A stretch of 5,505 nucleotides of DNA from Pyrinomonadaceae bacterium (GTDB taxonomy: Bacteria > Acidobacteriota > Blastocatellia > Pyrinomonadales > Pyrinomonadaceae): contig JAICPV010000186.1 in assembly GCA_025929655.1 (NCBI GenBank), positions 1-5,505 of the forward strand, written 5' to 3'. Of the stretch, positions 4,616 to 5,505 are shown piece after piece. A program made the position numbers and the translations under genes. Each line of letters opens with the position of its first letter. Within the stretch, counting starts at the first letter, position 1. Under the pieces are notes generated by a model, which ran no database searches, was not told the DNA's origin, and was given only the letters and a program-made list of their open reading frames with translations.

Positions 4616-5098
4616 ATGGGATTTGTGAATGTTCAGCCGGAGGTTCCTTATGTTAATCAGCCGACGGCCAGCATCTGCTGGCTGGCGTGTCTGCAGATGC
4701 TGTATCTGTGGAAGGGCAGGCCGAAATCGGAACCGCTGGATAAGCTGAACGCGGACCCGGACGTGTGGCCGGATTACTGGCTGCAGAACGGGATCGCGCC
4801 GGAGAACTGTTTGACGATCGCGCGCTGTCTGGGCCTGGGCCGCGCGGGCGACGGCGACGCCGACATCGGCTATCTCGCCGCCGCGCTGAAATCGCACGGG
4901 CCGTATTGGGTCTGCGGCGAATGGGTCAAGAACAGCCCGCACGTGAAGGTCGTCACGGGCGTCGATGTCGCGGCCAACCAGATCAAGCTGCTGAACCCCT
5001 GGAACCCGATCGACAACACGGACTTCAACTCGATCGAGGATTTCAACAACCGCGGCACAAGGTGGAAGGTGCTGGGCTCGTTCATGTATTGGAACTAG
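4616..5098 (+). CDS. papain-like cysteine protease (AvrRpt2/C39-like)
   Basis: This 160-aa protein has the order of landmarks of a minimal papain-fold cysteine peptidase. The N-terminal VPYVNQPTASICWLACLQML has Q15 (oxyanion-hole position) and the nucleophile C21 followed by Trp and a helix. The middle (PDYWLQNGIAPENCLTIARC) and the segment LAAALKSHGPYWVCGEW precede H109 in PHVKVVTGVD. Then KLLNPWNP supplies the third residue, N127. The H-V-x-V-V-T-G and N-P-W motifs resemble the papain-like cysteine protease family of AvrRpt2 and related C39-type domains. There is no signal peptide, membrane segment or ABC domain, so it is a stand-alone, probably cytoplasmic or non-classically exported enzyme. 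The start is secure, with GAGGAG SD at good spacing. Its GC-rich codon use contrasts with the AT-rich region upstream, which may indicate a different origin. The substrate is unknown. Confidence 0.75.
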   Translation: MGFVNVQPEVPYVNQPTASICWLACLQMLYLWKGRPKSEPLDKLNADPDVWPDYWLQNGIAPENCLTIARCLGLGRAGDGDADIGYLAAALKSHGPYWVCGEWVKNSPHVKVVTGVDVAANQIKLLNPWNPIDNTDFNSIEDFNNRGTRWKVLGSFMYWN

Positions 5099-5505
5099 CC
5101 TGCTTTGCGTAGACGCTGAAGTCGAGCTCCGGAAAGATCGTGTCGCGGGATTCGAGCTCCGTGAGGAGGTCGAGCTGCTGATCGGTAAGAGTTACGCCTT
5201 CAGGCGTGATCGCTTCATCACGCGTAAACGCGTCACTCTTACTCAGCATCTGGTGCAGCAGGTCGAATCGGTGGATGTGCGAGCGGAAGCGGCGAGATGA
5301 ATATTCCACAGTCGTGCCCTGGTAGATCTGGAACGCCCAGTCGGAGGATTGGGCGAGCAGTAGCTCGCGGGCGAGCTGACGCAGCAACCGGGACGCGGGG
5401 AGCGAGTGACGCAGGGACGCCGAGAGCCCCCCGTCTCGCTCTCCCTCACTCTCAGCGTCCAAACCGAAGCGGTTGGCAAGTTCCGTCATCTTTCGTTCCG
5501 CATCA
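5082..5505 (-). CDS. GH57-type 1,4-alpha-glucan branching enzyme, C-terminus (partial)
   Basis: The last about 140 residues of a minus-strand protein are visible; the frame is open to the right edge, so the ATG at 5489 is internal. The segment LARELLLAQSSDWAFQIYQG, followed by TTVEYSSRRFRSHIHRFDLL, is the signature of the C-terminal helical DUF1957 domain of family GH57 branching enzymes. These transfer alpha-1,4-glucan segments to make 1,6 branches in glycogen. The ending (IFPELDFSVYA) is also typical. Full-length members have roughly 520-560 residues and carry the catalytic barrel N-terminally, which is outside the window. The stop (TGA, 5084-5082) lies inside the 3' end of the protease gene, so the two convergent genes overlap by 17 bases. 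The last few codons (KQASSNT) are encoded within that overlap. Confidence 0.85.
   Translation of the reverse strand, partial: DAERKMTELANRFGLDAESEGERDGGLSASLRHSLPASRLLRQLARELLLAQSSDWAFQIYQGTTVEYSSRRFRSHIHRFDLLHQMLSKSDAFTRDEAITPEGVTLTDQQLDLLTELESRDTIFPELDFSVYAKQASSNT

Noticed and set aside
4592..4942. 116-codon minus-strand frame opposite the protease gene
   Set aside because: Arg/Val/Gln-rich antisense shadow of a GC-rich gene. The plus-strand frame has the SD and catalytic motifs.
4765..5112. 115-codon plus-strand frame inside the protease gene
   Set aside because: Arg-rich +1-type shadow caused by GC-rich third positions.

Overview
This window looks like part of a moderately GC (about 50%) bacterial chromosome. 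The Crp/Fnr subtype (variant recognition helix, no Fe-S cysteines), the GH57-type glucan branching enzyme C-terminus and a Sec-secreted Gln/Tyr/Asn-rich protein together recall Acidobacteriota of the Blastocatellia kind. That placement is an inference from general resemblance, because no marker gene is present. Genes are short, loosely packed and on both strands, with no large operon. No tRNA, rRNA, IS element or CRISPR array was seen.

Left part (1-1850): a small unrecognised minus-strand gene (51-323) is separated from a plus-strand Crp/Fnr-family regulator (717-1451) by about 390 bases. That gap holds a minus-strand terminator-like hairpin and a CRP-type 16-bp palindrome. A 102-aa acidic unrecognised protein follows (1535-1843). 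Middle (1850-3300): a secreted protein with a TTG start and a clear SD (2073-2774) ends at a good intrinsic terminator. Next come two short genes that a standard caller would miss: a 36-codon basic, one-membrane-segment peptide (2891-3001) and, 15 nt later in the same frame, a 75-residue SelW-like (Rdx family) selenoprotein (3017-3244). The selenoprotein's in-frame TGA sits exactly at the second position of the CxxC/CxxU redox motif, and a bSECIS-like stem-loop lies 24 nt downstream. A standard six-frame reading cuts this gene at TGA, and an unrelated open frame (2923-3291) masks it.

Right part (3288-5505): an unrecognised minus-strand protein of about 154 aa and a 68-aa acidic plus-strand protein diverge across a region holding a perfect 14-bp palindrome, which resembles the palindrome in front of the Crp/Fnr gene. 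A roughly 500-base stretch (4103-4615) carries a doubtful minus-strand frame interrupted by low-complexity repeats, including a 28-bp tandem repeat. Then comes a compact, GC-rich, papain-like cysteine protease gene (4616-5098). It converges with, and overlaps by 17 bases, the 3' end of a GH57/DUF1957 alpha-glucan branching enzyme that runs off the right edge.

Functional links visible here are few. The Crp-like regulator may control itself and the divergent pair through the shared palindrome, and the 36-aa peptide and the selenoprotein probably share a transcript. The main discovery candidate is the selenoprotein, which predicts that the host has a selenocysteine system (selA, selB, selC, selD) elsewhere.
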